Shown here: one piece after another, positions 1 through 9,212 of the stretch
Layout: every line of letters begins with the position of its first letter
How positions within the stretch are numbered: position 1 is the stretch's first letter
Origin: Gammaproteobacteria bacterium
Lineage (GTDB): Bacteria; Pseudomonadota; Gammaproteobacteria; JAJFJF01
Length of the DNA stretch: 58,342 bases
Assembly (NCBI GenBank): GCA_021774255.1
Contig: JAJFJF010000027.1
Location: forward strand, 1 to 58,342
Reading direction: 5' to 3'
Notes under the pieces: model-generated
Database searches by the model: none
The model's input: only the letters and a program-made list of their open reading frames with translations
Told to the model about the DNA's origin: nothing
Made by a program: the position numbers and the translations under genes

Positions 1-1
1 C

Positions 2-1015
2 CCCAATGATCATGTCAACATGGGGCAAAGCAGTAATGATGTGATCCCCACCGCTATTCATGTGAGTGCGAGCCTTGCTATCCATGAAGCGTTATTGCCT
101 GCCTTGGAAGCATTGCAAGCCACCTTAGAAAAACGCGCGGCTGAGCTGGCTTCTGTGACCAAAACAGGGCGTACGCATTTAATGGATGCCATGCCTGTCA
201 CATTAGGGCAAGAATTAAATACGTGGGCAACACAAATCAAACACGGCACGGAGCGACTGCGTGCTTGTTTACCTCGTTTGCAAGCATTGGGGCAGGGCGG
301 TACCGCGGTGGGTTCAGGCATTAATGCGCACCCTGATTTTGGCGTAAAATTTGCGCAAGCGTTAGCAGACAAGACGAACGTGCCCTTCACGAGCAGCGAA
401 AATTATTTTGTGAATATCAGTACACAAGATGCCGCGGTCGAAGCATCCGGCCAGTTGCGTACGGTAGCCGTGAGCATGATGAAAATTGCAAACGACTTGC
501 GCTGGATGAATAGCGGCCCGTTGGCAGGTTTGGGTGAAATTGCCTTACCGGCCTTGCAGCCCGGTAGCAGTATTATGCCCGGCAAAGTAAACCCGGTGAT
601 CCCCGAAGCCGTTGCCATGGTGTGTGCACAGGTGATGGGAAACGACACGACCATCGCAGTGGCGGGGCAGTCTGGTAATTTTCAGCTGAACGTGATGTTG
701 CCTGTGATTGCCTATAACTTATTGCAAAGCATCATGCTGTTGACGAACGCCGCGACAGTGTTAGCCGATAAAGCTATTGACGGTTTCACTGTTAACGAAG
801 ACAAACTAGAAGAGTGTTTGGCTCGCAATCCTATTCTCGTGACGGCCTTAAATGCGGTGATTGGTTACGAAAAAGGTGCGGCTATTGCAAAACAAGCCTA
901 CAAAGAAGGCCGTGCAGTCATCGAGGTGGCAGAAGACATGACCTCACTTTCTCGAGAAGAGTTGCAGCGTTTACTGGACCCACATGCCTTAACCCAGGGT
1001 GGTATCAAGCAGTAA
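2..1015 (+). CDS. fumC: fumarate hydratase class II (3' part, start lies before the window)
   Basis: Interconverts fumarate and L-malate in the TCA cycle in the cytoplasm. The frame is open to the window edge: codons before the first visible Met read PNDHVN, followed by MGQSSND, the usual fumarase substrate-binding stretch. The superfamily signature GSSIMPGKVNP is present. About 337 residues are visible of a usual 460 or so, so only the N-terminal quarter is missing. The window begins inside the gene. The TAA stop is 15 bp before the dapA start, so the two may be co-transcribed. The aspartase/argininosuccinate lyase superfamily shares the signature, but GQSSNDVIPTA favours fumarase. Confidence 0.95.
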   Translation, partial: PNDHVNMGQSSNDVIPTAIHVSASLAIHEALLPALEALQATLEKRAAELASVTKTGRTHLMDAMPVTLGQELNTWATQIKHGTERLRACLPRLQALGQGGTAVGSGINAHPDFGVKFAQALADKTNVPFTSSENYFVNISTQDAAVEASGQLRTVAVSMMKIANDLRWMNSGPLAGLGEIALPALQPGSSIMPGKVNPVIPEAVAMVCAQVMGNDTTIAVAGQSGNFQLNVMLPVIAYNLLQSIMLLTNAATVLADKAIDGFTVNEDKLEECLARNPILVTALNAVIGYEKGAAIAKQAYKEGRAVIEVAEDMTSLSREELQRLLDPHALTQGGIKQ

Positions 1016-1030
1016 TTTGTGGAGAATAAA

Positions 1031-1927
1031 ATGACAACAGCGCATAAAACATTAGGTGGCAGCATAGTGGCGTTGGTCACGCCCATGCAAGCAAACGGTG
1101 CGATTGATGAAGTCAGCTTCCACGCCTTGATTGATTGGCATATCGCGCAAGGCACAGAAGGCCTCGTCATTGTGGGCACGACCGGGGAGTCTCCTACGGT
1201 CACCCCCCAAGAGCAAGCGCAGCTGATTGCGCTGGCGGTGAAGCAAGTCGCAGGGCGTGTCCCCGTTATTGCGGGCACGGGCACCAACTGTACGAAAACG
1301 ACCGTAGAGGCCACGATGCGTGCAGAAAAAGCTGGCGCGGATGCCTGTTTGATAGTCACACCTTACTACAATAAGCCCATGCAAGAAGGGCTTTTCCAGC
1401 ATTTTCAATGTGTTGCGGAAAGCGTATCTATTCCGCAAATCCTGTATAATGCCCCGTATCGAACAGGCTGTGATTTAATGCCGGAGACGGTGGCACGCTT
1501 GGCGGATTTGCCTAATATTGTTGCGATTAAAGAAGCAACAGGCGACTTAAAACGGCTGTCAGCATTACAAACGGTTTGTGGTGATAAAATAGATTTTTAC
1601 AGCGGTGATGATGTCACGGGCTGCGAATTTATGCTGCAAGGTGGTCATGGTGTGATTTCAGTTACCGGTAATGTTGTGCCTGATTTAATGGCGGCATTAT
1701 GCCGTTTTGCTAGAGCAGGGGACGCTGAGCAAGCTCGCGCTTTAGATAAGCAACTCATGCCATTGCATCGAGCGTTGTTTGTGGAATCTAACCCGATACC
1801 GGCAAAATGGGCATTGCATGCAATGGGGCGTATTCCGGAAGGCTTGCGCTTGCCGCTCACGACATTGTCAGCGTCGCATCACACTACGTTGACGCAAGCG
1901 CTACAAGCACTCAACGTGCTAAAGTAA
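1031..1927 (+). CDS. dapA: 4-hydroxy-tetrahydrodipicolinate synthase
   Basis: Condenses pyruvate with aspartate semialdehyde, the first committed step of lysine and diaminopimelate synthesis. The 298 residues match the family (E. coli 292). Visible motifs are GTTGES (49-54), the catalytic Tyr in ILYNAPYR (Tyr139) and the Schiff-base Lys in VAIKEATGD (Lys167). I chose ATG 1031 with GGAG at 1021-1024. An in-frame GTG at 1019 would add four residues and overlap the ribosome site. bamC and purC follow, the same order as in E. coli, so a shared transcript is likely. Confidence 0.96.
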   Translation: MTTAHKTLGGSIVALVTPMQANGAIDEVSFHALIDWHIAQGTEGLVIVGTTGESPTVTPQEQAQLIALAVKQVAGRVPVIAGTGTNCTKTTVEATMRAEKAGADACLIVTPYYNKPMQEGLFQHFQCVAESVSIPQILYNAPYRTGCDLMPETVARLADLPNIVAIKEATGDLKRLSALQTVCGDKIDFYSGDDVTGCEFMLQGGHGVISVTGNVVPDLMAALCRFARAGDAEQARALDKQLMPLHRALFVESNPIPAKWALHAMGRIPEGLRLPLTTLSASHHTTLTQALQALNVLK

Positions 1928-1946
1928 AATTTAAGAGACTACGTTT

Positions 1947-2624
1947 TTGAAAAAGATTCATTTAACTATTGTGGTGGTAGCCACGTTATTTCTTACAGCG
2001 TGCGGCCAATCTAATAATAGCGAGGCGAAATGGTTTCGCGATCGTCAGTTTGATTACCTGCACAGCGACAGCATTGCTGCGATTGAATTGCCGCCCAGTA
2101 CCAATGAAGAAGCGATTGTGCCTTTATACCCTATTCCTGCGGGTGAGATAGCCGACGGTGCCGTTGGGCGTGAATTAGACATGAGCCCACCGCCAGATTT
2201 AACCTTGTTTTTGCCTGATGAAGCAGCCGATCGTGAATTGGATCCAGATCCCACAACAACGTATTTAACACTTGAAGGCGATCAAGCTATCTTGATCCAC
2301 CCTCAAGATTTTCCTGTGACCTGGGAACAAGTCAATAGAGAGTTTCACGTGTTAGGGTATCAAATTAAAGCGGCTGATATTGAAACAGGCCGTTATACGA
2401 TTGTGTTTCGTTATTTGACGGGTGACACGCGTCGTTATTGGTGGCGTTTTTGGCGTAAAGAACCTGTTGCCTACGAGGGTGTGCATGTATTACAGTTGCG
2501 CGAGATAGAGAGTAATGAAACCAAGCTGACGGTGTGGGATCCTGATCTCGAGCCGTCAGAATTAACCATTTCTATCGCTTTATTAAGTGCCGTATCAGAA
2601 CGTATTAGTGGGAGCGCAGTATAA
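1947..2624 (+). CDS. bamC: outer membrane assembly lipoprotein BamC (NlpB)
   Basis: Lipoprotein partner of the BAM complex that inserts beta-barrel proteins into the outer membrane. It has an N-terminal signal with lipobox LTAC (Cys19) and then the disordered acidic stretch typical of BamC, ending in a helix-grip-like region. At 225 residues it is much shorter than E. coli BamC (344), so probably one of the two C-terminal domains is absent. The start is TTG at 1947; the encoded [11 protein letters not shown] supports it. Identification rests on the lipobox, the position between dapA and purC, and general pattern rather than strong similarity. Confidence 0.82.
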   Translation: MKKIHLTIVVVATLFLTACGQSNNSEAKWFRDRQFDYLHSDSIAAIELPPSTNEEAIVPLYPIPAGEIADGAVGRELDMSPPPDLTLFLPDEAADRELDPDPTTTYLTLEGDQAILIHPQDFPVTWEQVNREFHVLGYQIKAADIETGRYTIVFRYLTGDTRRYWWRFWRKEPVAYEGVHVLQLREIESNETKLTVWDPDLEPSELTISIALLSAVSERISGSAV

Positions 2625-2628
2625 AATC

Positions 2629-3360
2629 ATGACAGACAATATTACCAAACAAGCTGAACTTTATGCTGGTAAAGTCAAAACTATTTTTGAGACAAATGAT
2701 CCTGACCGCGTCATGGTCCTGTTTCGCGATGACACCACCGCGTTTGATGGTGAAAAAGTAGAGGCCTTGCCTCGCAAAGGTTTGCTTAACAACCAAATCA
2801 ATGGATTTGTGATGCAAAAACTTGAAGAAGCAGGTGTGCCCACCCATTTTGAAGGTTTTGCTTCACCCAATGAAGCCGTGATGAAGCGGCTTGATATGAT
2901 CCCGGTGGAATGTGTGATCCGTAACGTTGCAGCCGGTGGCATGAGTCGTCGACTAGGTATCGAAGAGGGCAAGCCTTTGCCTGAGCCTATCATGGAATTT
3001 TTCTTGAAAGATGATCCGCTGCACGACCCCATGATCAATGAATCCCATATTCATGTGTTTGGCTGGGCAAGCGATGCCGAAATGGAAACCATGAAAGCCT
3101 TAACCATCAAGACAAATGCGATTTTATTTCCTTTGTTTGATGCAGCGGGTATTACGCTTGTTGATTTTAAATTAGAGTTTGGTCGTTTTCATGGTCAAGT
3201 CGTATTGGGTGATGAGTTTTCTCCCGACGGTTGCCGTTTGTGGGACAAAACCACCCAGAAAAAACTAGATAAAGATCGCTTTCGTCGCGATCTCGGCCAG
3301 GTGATCGAAGCCTATGATGAAGTCGCCCAGCGCCTAGGTGTCGAGCTGTTTGAGGCTTGA
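2629..3360 (+). CDS. purC: phosphoribosylaminoimidazole-succinocarboxamide synthase
   Basis: SAICAR synthetase, an ATP-dependent step of de novo purine synthesis. The 243 residues compare with 237 in E. coli. Start ATG 2629 gives [20 protein letters not shown], with the family's N-terminal GKVK ATP-contact region, and [16 protein letters not shown] and DFKLEFGRF are characteristic. The open frame extends upstream into bamC, but those extra residues are not PurC-like. It begins 4 bp after the bamC stop, so translation is probably coupled. The gene ends just before an operator-rich region belonging to hipBA. Confidence 0.97.
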   Translation: MTDNITKQAELYAGKVKTIFETNDPDRVMVLFRDDTTAFDGEKVEALPRKGLLNNQINGFVMQKLEEAGVPTHFEGFASPNEAVMKRLDMIPVECVIRNVAAGGMSRRLGIEEGKPLPEPIMEFFLKDDPLHDPMINESHIHVFGWASDAEMETMKALTIKTNAILFPLFDAAGITLVDFKLEFGRFHGQVVLGDEFSPDGCRLWDKTTQKKLDKDRFRRDLGQVIEAYDEVAQRLGVELFEA

Positions 3361-3388
3361 AGGGCTTAACACTTTGATTTTAGGCGTG

Positions 3389-3416
3389 ATAAATATTACC
3401 GATCGGTAATATTTAT
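3389..3416. promoter_or_regulatory. 28-bp perfect palindrome, probable HipB operator 1
   Basis: A perfect inverted repeat whose core is TTACCGATCGGTAA, with AT-rich flanks that also pair. It shares the CCG-N2-CGG centre with two further sites before hipB. HipB-type repressors bind palindromes upstream of their own operon; assignment to this HipB is inference. The length also allows a hairpin at the end of purC, but no T-tract follows. Confidence 0.6.
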
Positions 3417-3444
3417 GCCAGGCCTACTTCTTACTCCCAAATTT

Positions 3445-3460
3445 ATTCCCGATCGGGAAT
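3445..3460. promoter_or_regulatory. 16-bp perfect palindrome, probable HipB operator 2
   Basis: The palindrome ATTCCCGATCGGGAAT lies 28 bp after operator 1. A likely -10 hexamer CATAAT is at 3478-3483, so this palindrome occupies the -35 region, a typical repressing position. Confidence 0.6.
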
Positions 3461-3494
3461 TTTTACTTGCTTTTTGTCATAATCTGTTCTAATG

Positions 3495-3508
3495 TTACCG
3501 TACGGGAA
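3495..3508. promoter_or_regulatory. hybrid operator half-sites, probable HipB operator 3
   Basis: TTACCGTACGGGAA combines the half-site of operator 1 (TTACCG) with that of operator 2 (CGGGAA). It ends 15 bp before the hipB start. Three sites with the shared pattern TTmCCG-N2-CGGkAA within 120 bp suggest cooperative autorepression. Confidence 0.55.
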
Positions 3509-3523
3509 TATTTTGGGGGCCCT

Positions 3524-3754
3524 ATGCCTTATACACCTGAGCAGATTGCTCATATTGTTAAAAAGACGCGTAAGCAGCTTGGCGTAACACAGAAAGACTT
3601 AGCACTCACATCAGGTACTGGGCTGCGTTTTATTATCGACTTGGAAAAAGGCAAACCTACTTGCCAGATTGGTAAGGTGCTTGTTGTCTTGCATACCCTT
3701 GGGATCAAATTAGAGATAATGCCACCTACTCAGGAGAAATATGATGGCTCGTGA
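3524..3754 (+). CDS. hipB: HipB-like antitoxin, XRE-family repressor
   Basis: A 76-residue helix-turn-helix protein (LGVTQKDLALTSGTGLRFIIDLEKGKP), typical of HipB/y4mF antitoxins that bind HipA and repress the operon. ATG 3524 is preceded by GGGGG at 3515-3519; an in-frame TTG at 3467 would place the start inside the operator region. The 3' end overlaps hipA by 14 bp. Three palindromic operators lie upstream. What is seen is the HTH, the operators and the overlap with hipA; autoregulation is inferred from the family. Confidence 0.88.
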   Translation: MPYTPEQIAHIVKKTRKQLGVTQKDLALTSGTGLRFIIDLEKGKPTCQIGKVLVVLHTLGIKLEIMPPTQEKYDGS

Positions 3755-4988
3755 GCTTGACGTTTATCTACAGCAGGAACGGGTAGGTCAGCTTATTCAG
3801 GATCAGCATGCTCAGATGCTGTTTCAGTACAGTAAAGATTGGTTGTCTAAGCCAAATGCTGTCCCTGTGTCACATTCCTTGCCCTTGCGTGAAAAGCGTT
3901 TCAATCGAAATGAATGCAGAGGCTTCTTTGCTGGAATACTGCCCGAAGAAGGGAAACGAGAAATTATTGCTCGCAATCTGGGGATCAGTGCTCGCAACGA
4001 TTTTGCCATGCTCGAACAAATCGGTGGTGAATGTGCTGGGGCGATTACTTTTATGCCTGCTGGTCAGGCTTTACCAGAGCAAAATCATCATTATCGTACC
4101 TTGAATGATAAAGAATTGGCTACGATCCTAAAGACGCTGCCTAGTAGGCCACTGATGGCGGGTGATGAAGGTGTACGGTTATCTCTTGCAGGTGCTCAGG
4201 ATAAGATTGCTGTGTATTTGGCAGATGGCATTATTTCTATTCCTTTGGGTGGAGCACCCAGCACACATATTTTGAAACCTGCTATTGAGCACTTTGAAGG
4301 ATTGGTTTTTAATGAGGCTTTTTGTATGCAGCTTGCTGCTGCTGTCGGAATACCCGCTGCACTGGTTAGTATTCAACAAGTAGAAGACATAGATTATCTT
4401 TTGATAGAACGCTACGATCGTCGCTATGATGAGCAAGGCAATATTCATCGCTTGCATCAGGAAGACATGTGCCAGGCATTAGGTGTGAGCCCTGAGATAA
4501 AATATCAGAACGAGGGCGGTCCTAGCCTTATTCAGTGCATGGATCTAGTAAGAACTCTTTCTAGTGCGCCAGTTATTGATCTGCTTCAGCTACTAGATGC
4601 TGCCATCTTCAATTTCTTGATTGGAAACAACGATGCACATAGCAAAAATTTTTCACTGGTGTACTACGGTGAGGTAACCCGTTTAGCACCACTTTATGAT
4701 GTATTAAGCACAGTATACTACCCAGAGTTATCTAAAAAAATGGCAATGAAGATTGGAGGGAAATATGAATACGATAGCGTTTTCCCACGCCACTTTGAGA
4801 GATTGGCTGAGCAAGCTGGGTTGAGCAAAATATTAGTTAAAAATCGTGTGCTAGAATTAGCAAACATCACGCAATCTAGCTTAGATAAGGTAGGAATAGG
4901 TGGCCCAGTGTCAGAGAAACTAAAAAAGTTAATTAAGCAACGTTGCCAGAAAGTACAGAAACGTTTTGCTGACTTGTCTAAGGCTTGA
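3741..4988 (+). CDS. hipA: HipA-like serine/threonine kinase toxin
   Basis: Type II toxin kinase. E. coli HipA phosphorylates glutamyl-tRNA synthetase and induces dormancy; the target here is not known. The 415 residues (E. coli 440) carry the couple-HipA N-terminal domain, the regulatory autophosphorylation loop with Ser148 in VRLSLAGAQDK (145-155), the catalytic loop NNDAHSKN with Asp297, and a metal-binding YDV (Asp319). All key residues are intact, so the toxin should be active. The start ATG 3741 follows AGGAG within hipB. The gene sits between purC and a second toxin-antitoxin pair. Confidence 0.93.
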   Translation: MMARELDVYLQQERVGQLIQDQHAQMLFQYSKDWLSKPNAVPVSHSLPLREKRFNRNECRGFFAGILPEEGKREIIARNLGISARNDFAMLEQIGGECAGAITFMPAGQALPEQNHHYRTLNDKELATILKTLPSRPLMAGDEGVRLSLAGAQDKIAVYLADGIISIPLGGAPSTHILKPAIEHFEGLVFNEAFCMQLAAAVGIPAALVSIQQVEDIDYLLIERYDRRYDEQGNIHRLHQEDMCQALGVSPEIKYQNEGGPSLIQCMDLVRTLSSAPVIDLLQLLDAAIFNFLIGNNDAHSKNFSLVYYGEVTRLAPLYDVLSTVYYPELSKKMAMKIGGKYEYDSVFPRHFERLAEQAGLSKILVKNRVLELANITQSSLDKVGIGGPVSEKLKKLIKQRCQKVQKRFADLSKA

Positions 4989-5056
4989 TGACTCTAATTT
5001 TTTGCTATAGGCTACCAGCTTATAATTAATTTCTTTATTTTCTCCCCCCGTGTAGA

Positions 5057-5084
5057 TTGACTTTTGTATCCTAAAAGATACAAT
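5057..5084 (+). promoter_or_regulatory. promoter with inverted-repeat operator for the higBA-like pair
   Basis: The -35 box is TTGACT (5057-5062), the spacer 16 bp, and the -10 box TACAAT (5079-5084). The inverted repeat TTGTATC-N6-GATACAA (5064-5083) fills the spacer and overlaps the -10 box, so a bound antitoxin would block RNA polymerase. The arms resemble the TATCC half-sites of HipB/HigA-type operators. Confidence 0.75.
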
Positions 5085-5098
5085 ATGGGGGTGCAGAA

Positions 5099-5443
5099 AT
5101 GCCAATCAAGCGAATATTACTCAGCCTTTATACTGATCAAAGAGGAAAAACGCCATTTCTTGAGTGGATAACCTCACTGAATGATCAAAAAATTATATAT
5201 AGGGTGAGGGAGCGCCTAAACCGTATAAGACTAGGTAACCTGGGTGATTATCGATCTGTTGGGTCTGGTGTTTTTGAATTTCGGCTTCATTTTGGCTCGG
5301 GGTACCGAGTATATTTTGCTAAAAAGAAAAAGAATGTTCTCCTTTTACTTTGTGCTGGAGATAAGAAAACTCAATCAAAGGATATCAAGAAAGCAATAGA
5401 GTATTGGATGCATTATCAAGAGGAGGTTATCTCTTATGCCTAG
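5099..5443 (+). CDS. higB: RelE/HigB-type toxin (Gp49-like, phage-derived addiction module killer)
   Basis: A 114-residue protein of the RelE/ParE fold, Gp49-like family: substrate-like opening LYTDQRGKTPFLEWITSL, central GNLGDYRSVGSGVFEFRLHFGSGYRVYF, and the basic KKTQSKDIKKA. Members are usually ribosome-dependent mRNA interferases. The toxin gene precedes the antitoxin and overlaps it by 8 bp, the usual HigBA order. Start ATG 5099 has GGGGG at 5087-5091. The symbol denotes family resemblance only. Confidence 0.87.
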   Translation: MPIKRILLSLYTDQRGKTPFLEWITSLNDQKIIYRVRERLNRIRLGNLGDYRSVGSGVFEFRLHFGSGYRVYFAKKKKNVLLLLCAGDKKTQSKDIKKAIEYWMHYQEEVISYA

Positions 5444-5735
5444 TATTAGCTATGAAAAGTATTTAATTGAATCATTAAAAGATCCGGAAGAAGCAATTGG
5501 CTATTTAGATGCTTGTTTGGAAGGCGGCAGCATGGATGTGTTTTTGCTAGCATTGCGAGATGTTGTCAAAGCCAATGGTGGCGTGGCAGCATTAGCTAAA
5601 AAAGCGGAAAAAGGCAGAACCAGTTTATATAAAACGCTATCAGAAACAGGCAATCCTTGCCTCAAAAGCGTGATGGAGATTTTAGCGGCAGTGAATATGC
5701 GCTTGCATGTTGCGCCTGCTGAGGCGAGCGCCTAA
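5436..5735 (+). CDS. higA: HigA-type antitoxin (addiction module antidote, HTH)
   Basis: A 99-residue antidote with an XRE-like HTH in its C-terminal half (VAALAKKAEKGRTSLYKTLSETGNPCLKSVMEILAAVNM). It neutralises the preceding toxin and most likely binds the inverted repeat at 5064-5083. AGGAGG at 5421-5426 lies inside the toxin gene before ATG 5436. The nicotinamidase-like gene starts 15 bp after its stop, so read-through into the metabolic genes is possible. Confidence 0.87.
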   Translation: MPSISYEKYLIESLKDPEEAIGYLDACLEGGSMDVFLLALRDVVKANGGVAALAKKAEKGRTSLYKTLSETGNPCLKSVMEILAAVNMRLHVAPAEASA

Positions 5736-5750
5736 ATGGAAGGCTGAGTC

Positions 5751-6443
5751 ATGAAACTACCCGATCGATCTAAAATTGCCAGCTTTGATGTTGACTCGCA
5801 AAACACTTTTACGCCACGTTGTCCAAATGAGCTGCCCGTACCCGGCGGTGAAGAGATTGCAACTGAATTAAATGCACAAGCGCAGTTTGCCTGTGTGCGT
5901 ATGGGTTCCAAAGATGCGCATAGTCCTAGGGCAGTTTGGGTGGCCGATCCCCAACATCCGGTCGGTTCGCCCGTTGAAGGCGAGGCAGGGCGTCAAGCCG
6001 ATGTGCATTGGCCAGTGCATGCAGTGCCGGGCACACCAGGTTTTGAGCTGATTGCTGGTTTGCCGCCAATCACCGATTATGATTTTTTTGTTTGGAAGGG
6101 TATTGAGCTAAATATGCACCCGTACGGTGCCTGCTTCCATGACATCGATGAGAACTTAAGCACAGGGGTGATTGAATTTTGCCGTGCACGTGGCATTGAG
6201 ACGATGATTGTCGGTGGTTTAGCATTAGAATATTGCGTCAAAACAACAGTACTCCAATTATTAAAACATGGCTTTGATGTCATCGTAAATTTAGCCGCCT
6301 GCCGGGGCTTGGATGAAGCCGCGATGGCAGAGGCTAAGCAAGAAATGGAAGAGGCTGGCGCCAGGTTTGTCGAGCGCGCTTCAGAAATCTCCCTATCCAT
6401 GCCTCCCAAAGCACATCTCACACTTGATCCTGCAGAGTTGTAA
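5751..6443 (+). CDS. pncA: nicotinamidase-like isochorismatase-family hydrolase
   Basis: A 230-residue cysteine hydrolase of the isochorismatase superfamily. The triad is visible as Asp in FDVDSQNTF, Lys in VWKGIELN and Cys in GLALEYCVKTTV. Nicotinamidase would convert nicotinamide to nicotinate. The nicotinate phosphoribosyltransferase gene pncB is next, so together they would feed NAD salvage; the neighbour strengthens the call. Start ATG 5751 follows GGAAGG. Another amidohydrolase specificity cannot be excluded from sequence alone. Confidence 0.85.
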   Translation: MKLPDRSKIASFDVDSQNTFTPRCPNELPVPGGEEIATELNAQAQFACVRMGSKDAHSPRAVWVADPQHPVGSPVEGEAGRQADVHWPVHAVPGTPGFELIAGLPPITDYDFFVWKGIELNMHPYGACFHDIDENLSTGVIEFCRARGIETMIVGGLALEYCVKTTVLQLLKHGFDVIVNLAACRGLDEAAMAEAKQEMEEAGARFVERASEISLSMPPKAHLTLDPAEL

Positions 6444-6555
6444 CGGAGCGACAAACAGACGGGAGGGTTTTTCCATTTGCCTACCTGCATCTTAAAGCGC
6501 TCAAGGATCCAAGCGACAACCGGGGCGGTGTGGAATATTTTTGTTCATTGGAGAA

Positions 6556-6583
6556 AAACACAGGGGTCAAATCTTGAAAAATA
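6556..6583 (+). repeat. short dispersed motif (ACAGGGGTCA type), copy 1
   Basis: CACAGGGGTCAAATCTTGAA recurs in related form on the minus strand at 28013-28038, with further partial copies at 13007-13020 and 40266-40275. Comparable GGGGTCA strings often flank REP-associated transposase elements in gammaproteobacteria, but no transposase gene is near. Confidence 0.45.
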
Positions 6584-6657
6584 AAAAAACAAATCCCCTC
6601 TTGAGTAAGGTATAATTTAGCTTAATTTATACCCGCCAACTAGCATAGGGTTATTGC

Positions 6658-7821
6658 GTGATTATCACTTCATTAATTGATACCGATCTCTACAAGTTCA
6701 CCATGATGCAGGCCGTTTTGCATCAATTTCCCGCTGCTGAAGTAGAGTACCAGTTTCGCTGCCGCACGGAAGGTGTCGATTTACGCCCTTATGCCAAGCA
6801 GATCGAAGCCGAAATTCATCACCTCTGTCAGCTGCGTTTCACAGAAGATGAACTAGCGTATTTAGGCAGCTTGCGTTTTGTTAAGCCTGACTTTATTCAT
6901 TTTTTACGTCTTTTTCAGCTGGACCCACGCTTTATTGACATCAAAGCCGACGATGCATTTTCGCTTACGATCAAAGGCCCTTGGTTACACACGATTTTAT
7001 TTGAAGTGCCGTTGCTGGCGATTGTCAGTGAAGTGTATTTTCGTGAAACGCAGCCCACCCCAGACCTTTCGCGAGGCAAACAGCGTTTGGCAGATGTGAT
7101 TGATCAGCTTAAAACGCAAGCGCCTGCGGGTGAGTTTAAATTTTCAGATTTTGGTACGCGACGCCGTTTCTCAAAAGACTGGCATCGTTATGTGATTGAA
7201 ACGTTTAAAGCAGAGCTGCCTAAACATTTAAGCGGTACCAGTAATGTGTTTTTTGCAAAAGCATTCAACTTAACGCCTATTGGCACAATGGCACATGAAT
7301 ATATTCAGGCTTCCCAAGCATTGGGGCCACGCCTCATTGATAGCCAGAAGTTTGCTTTTGAAGCGTGGGCACGAGAATACCGTGGCGACTTAGGGATCGC
7401 GCTTTCAGATGTGTATGACGTAGATGCTTTTTTACGTGATTTTGATATGTATTTCTGCAAATTATTTGATGGTGCGCGTCATGATTCAGGCGATCCGTAT
7501 GCCTGGGGTGAAAAGGTGGTTGCCCATTATGAGAAAAACCGCGTTGACCCTAAAACGAAAACACTGGTGTTCAGCGATAGCTTAAGCTTGAACTCTGCGT
7601 TAGCGTTATTTAATCATTTTAAATCGCGCAGCCTATTGGCCTTTGGGATAGGCACTAAATTAACCAATGATTTAGGGTATCAACCTCTCCAAATTGTGAT
7701 TAAAATGACAGAGTGTAATGGTCAACCCGTGGCAAAATTAAGCGATAGCCCCGATAAAACCATGTGCAAAGATCCTTCTTATTTAGCTTATCTTAAACAA
7801 GTATTTCAAATTACCTCATGA
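6658..7821 (+). CDS. pncB: nicotinate phosphoribosyltransferase
   Basis: Makes nicotinate mononucleotide from nicotinate and PRPP, with ATP, in the Preiss-Handler pathway. The 387 residues agree with PncB (about 400). [20 protein letters not shown] at the N-terminus and [13 protein letters not shown] in the C-terminal half are diagnostic. The start is GTG 6658, read as [14 protein letters not shown], which matches family N-termini. A TATAAT at 6611-6616 could be a -10 element, but no good -35 box is seen. The last bases overlap rmuC as ATGA. Confidence 0.96.
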   Translation: MIITSLIDTDLYKFTMMQAVLHQFPAAEVEYQFRCRTEGVDLRPYAKQIEAEIHHLCQLRFTEDELAYLGSLRFVKPDFIHFLRLFQLDPRFIDIKADDAFSLTIKGPWLHTILFEVPLLAIVSEVYFRETQPTPDLSRGKQRLADVIDQLKTQAPAGEFKFSDFGTRRRFSKDWHRYVIETFKAELPKHLSGTSNVFFAKAFNLTPIGTMAHEYIQASQALGPRLIDSQKFAFEAWAREYRGDLGIALSDVYDVDAFLRDFDMYFCKLFDGARHDSGDPYAWGEKVVAHYEKNRVDPKTKTLVFSDSLSLNSALALFNHFKSRSLLAFGIGTKLTNDLGYQPLQIVIKMTECNGQPVAKLSDSPDKTMCKDPSYLAYLKQVFQITS

Positions 7822-8993
7822 TCATATTACTCCTTGGCTCTCTTATCGCTGCATTACTCACTACCGTGCTGGTATTACAGATTATCAGTTTAAAACGTAA
7901 GCCAGAGGATCAAACCGCCTCATTAAGGCCGCATTTAGATTTTATTGAAAAGAGCCAAGAGCGTGTTGAACGCTTGATGCGCGAGGAAAGTGGCCAAAGC
8001 CGCACAGAAATGGGCGCAACGCTTAAGCAAATGACAGACTCGCTTGATAAAAAATTCACCGCATTGCGCGGCGAGCTCACGCAGCACCTCACCACTATTC
8101 GCCATACGGTAGACGAAAAACTACAAACCACCCTTGAAAAACGCTTAGGGGAGTCATTTAAGCAGGTCAGTCACCGGCTGGAGCAGGTATACAAAGGCCT
8201 AGGAGAGATGCAAACCCTGGCGGCTGGCGTGGGCGACTTAAAAAAAGTTTTAACCAATGTCAAAGTGCGTGGCACTTGGGGAGAGGTGCAACTCGGTAAT
8301 TTATTGGAACAATTATTTAGCCCCGATCAATACGAGCGCAATGTGGCCACTAAAAAAGGCAGTAATAACCGCGTGGAATTTGCCATTAACATGCCGGGGC
8401 GGGGTGACCAAAAAGAAGAAAGGGTGTGGTTGCCAATCGATGCGAAATTTCCACAAGAAGATTATTTGCGTTTGTTAGACGCGACTCAGCAAGCGGATGC
8501 AGAAGCGGTTGAGGCGGCCGCGCGCCAGCTAGAGCAGGCGATTAAGCGTGAAGCGAAAAGTATTTGTGAGAAATACATCAACCCGCCTCAAACCACCGAT
8601 TTTGCGATTTTGTTTTTGCCCACAGAAGGTTTGTACGCCGAAGTCTTACGCCGCCCTGGCATTGTTGAATTGTTACAGCGTGAGTATCGCGTGAATATCA
8701 CCGGTCCCACCACCCTGGCCGCCATGCTAAACAGCCTGCAAATGGGTTTCCGCAGTTTAGCGATCCAAAGACGCTCGAGTGAGGTCTGGCAGGTGTTAGC
8801 AGGCATTAAACTTGAGTTTGAAAAATTTGGTCAAGTGTTGACCAAAGTACAGAAAAAACTCCAAGAGGCTTCCCATACCATCGACAATGCTTCGACTCGC
8901 ACCCGTGTGATTGAACGCAAATTGCGTAAAGTTGAGGTGTTGCCTGAGCAGGAGGATGCACTCGCCTTGACAGACTGGGATGAAAATGATTAA
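7818..8993 (+). CDS. rmuC: DNA recombination protein RmuC
   Basis: RmuC limits inversions at inverted repeats; its biochemical role is unsettled. The protein has 391 residues: a short N-terminal membrane helix ([20 protein letters not shown]), a long coiled coil (about 40-120), and the nuclease-like RmuC domain with [16 protein letters not shown] and [12 protein letters not shown]. Translation is coupled to pncB through ATGA at 7818-7821. The pairing of pncB with rmuC looks like simple adjacency. Confidence 0.94.
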   Translation: MIILLLGSLIAALLTTVLVLQIISLKRKPEDQTASLRPHLDFIEKSQERVERLMREESGQSRTEMGATLKQMTDSLDKKFTALRGELTQHLTTIRHTVDEKLQTTLEKRLGESFKQVSHRLEQVYKGLGEMQTLAAGVGDLKKVLTNVKVRGTWGEVQLGNLLEQLFSPDQYERNVATKKGSNNRVEFAINMPGRGDQKEERVWLPIDAKFPQEDYLRLLDATQQADAEAVEAAARQLEQAIKREAKSICEKYINPPQTTDFAILFLPTEGLYAEVLRRPGIVELLQREYRVNITGPTTLAAMLNSLQMGFRSLAIQRRSSEVWQVLAGIKLEFEKFGQVLTKVQKKLQEASHTIDNASTRTRVIERKLRKVEVLPEQEDALALTDWDEND

Positions 8994-9102
8994 CTTCATC
9001 AACTTGTTCAGTTAACTTTTCCAGCTGACTAATTTTAATAAATATTATAGAGATCGTTATCAGGAGACATGCTTTCCGGATCTCTCGATTTCGAAAGTAT
9101 TT

Positions 9103-9147
9103 CCTCTCCCTCTCCCCTTCAAGGGGAGAGGGCTGGGGTGAGGGGAT
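9103..9147. repeat. dispersed inverted repeat of the CCCTCTCCCC / GGGGTGAGGGG type, copy 1
   Basis: A 12-bp perfect stem CCCTCTCCCCTT (9108-9119) and its complement (9121-9132), followed by CTGGGGTGAGGGG. A second copy lies inside tusD at 30611-30647. It is a short noncoding repeat that can form a hairpin, located between rmuC and ndk. Confidence 0.75.
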
Positions 9148-9212
9148 ATTTGCCCTGCCGTGTGCTGCTGAGCTTATGAGCTAAAAGCAGAACTGATTCT
9201 CTAGGAGATCTC

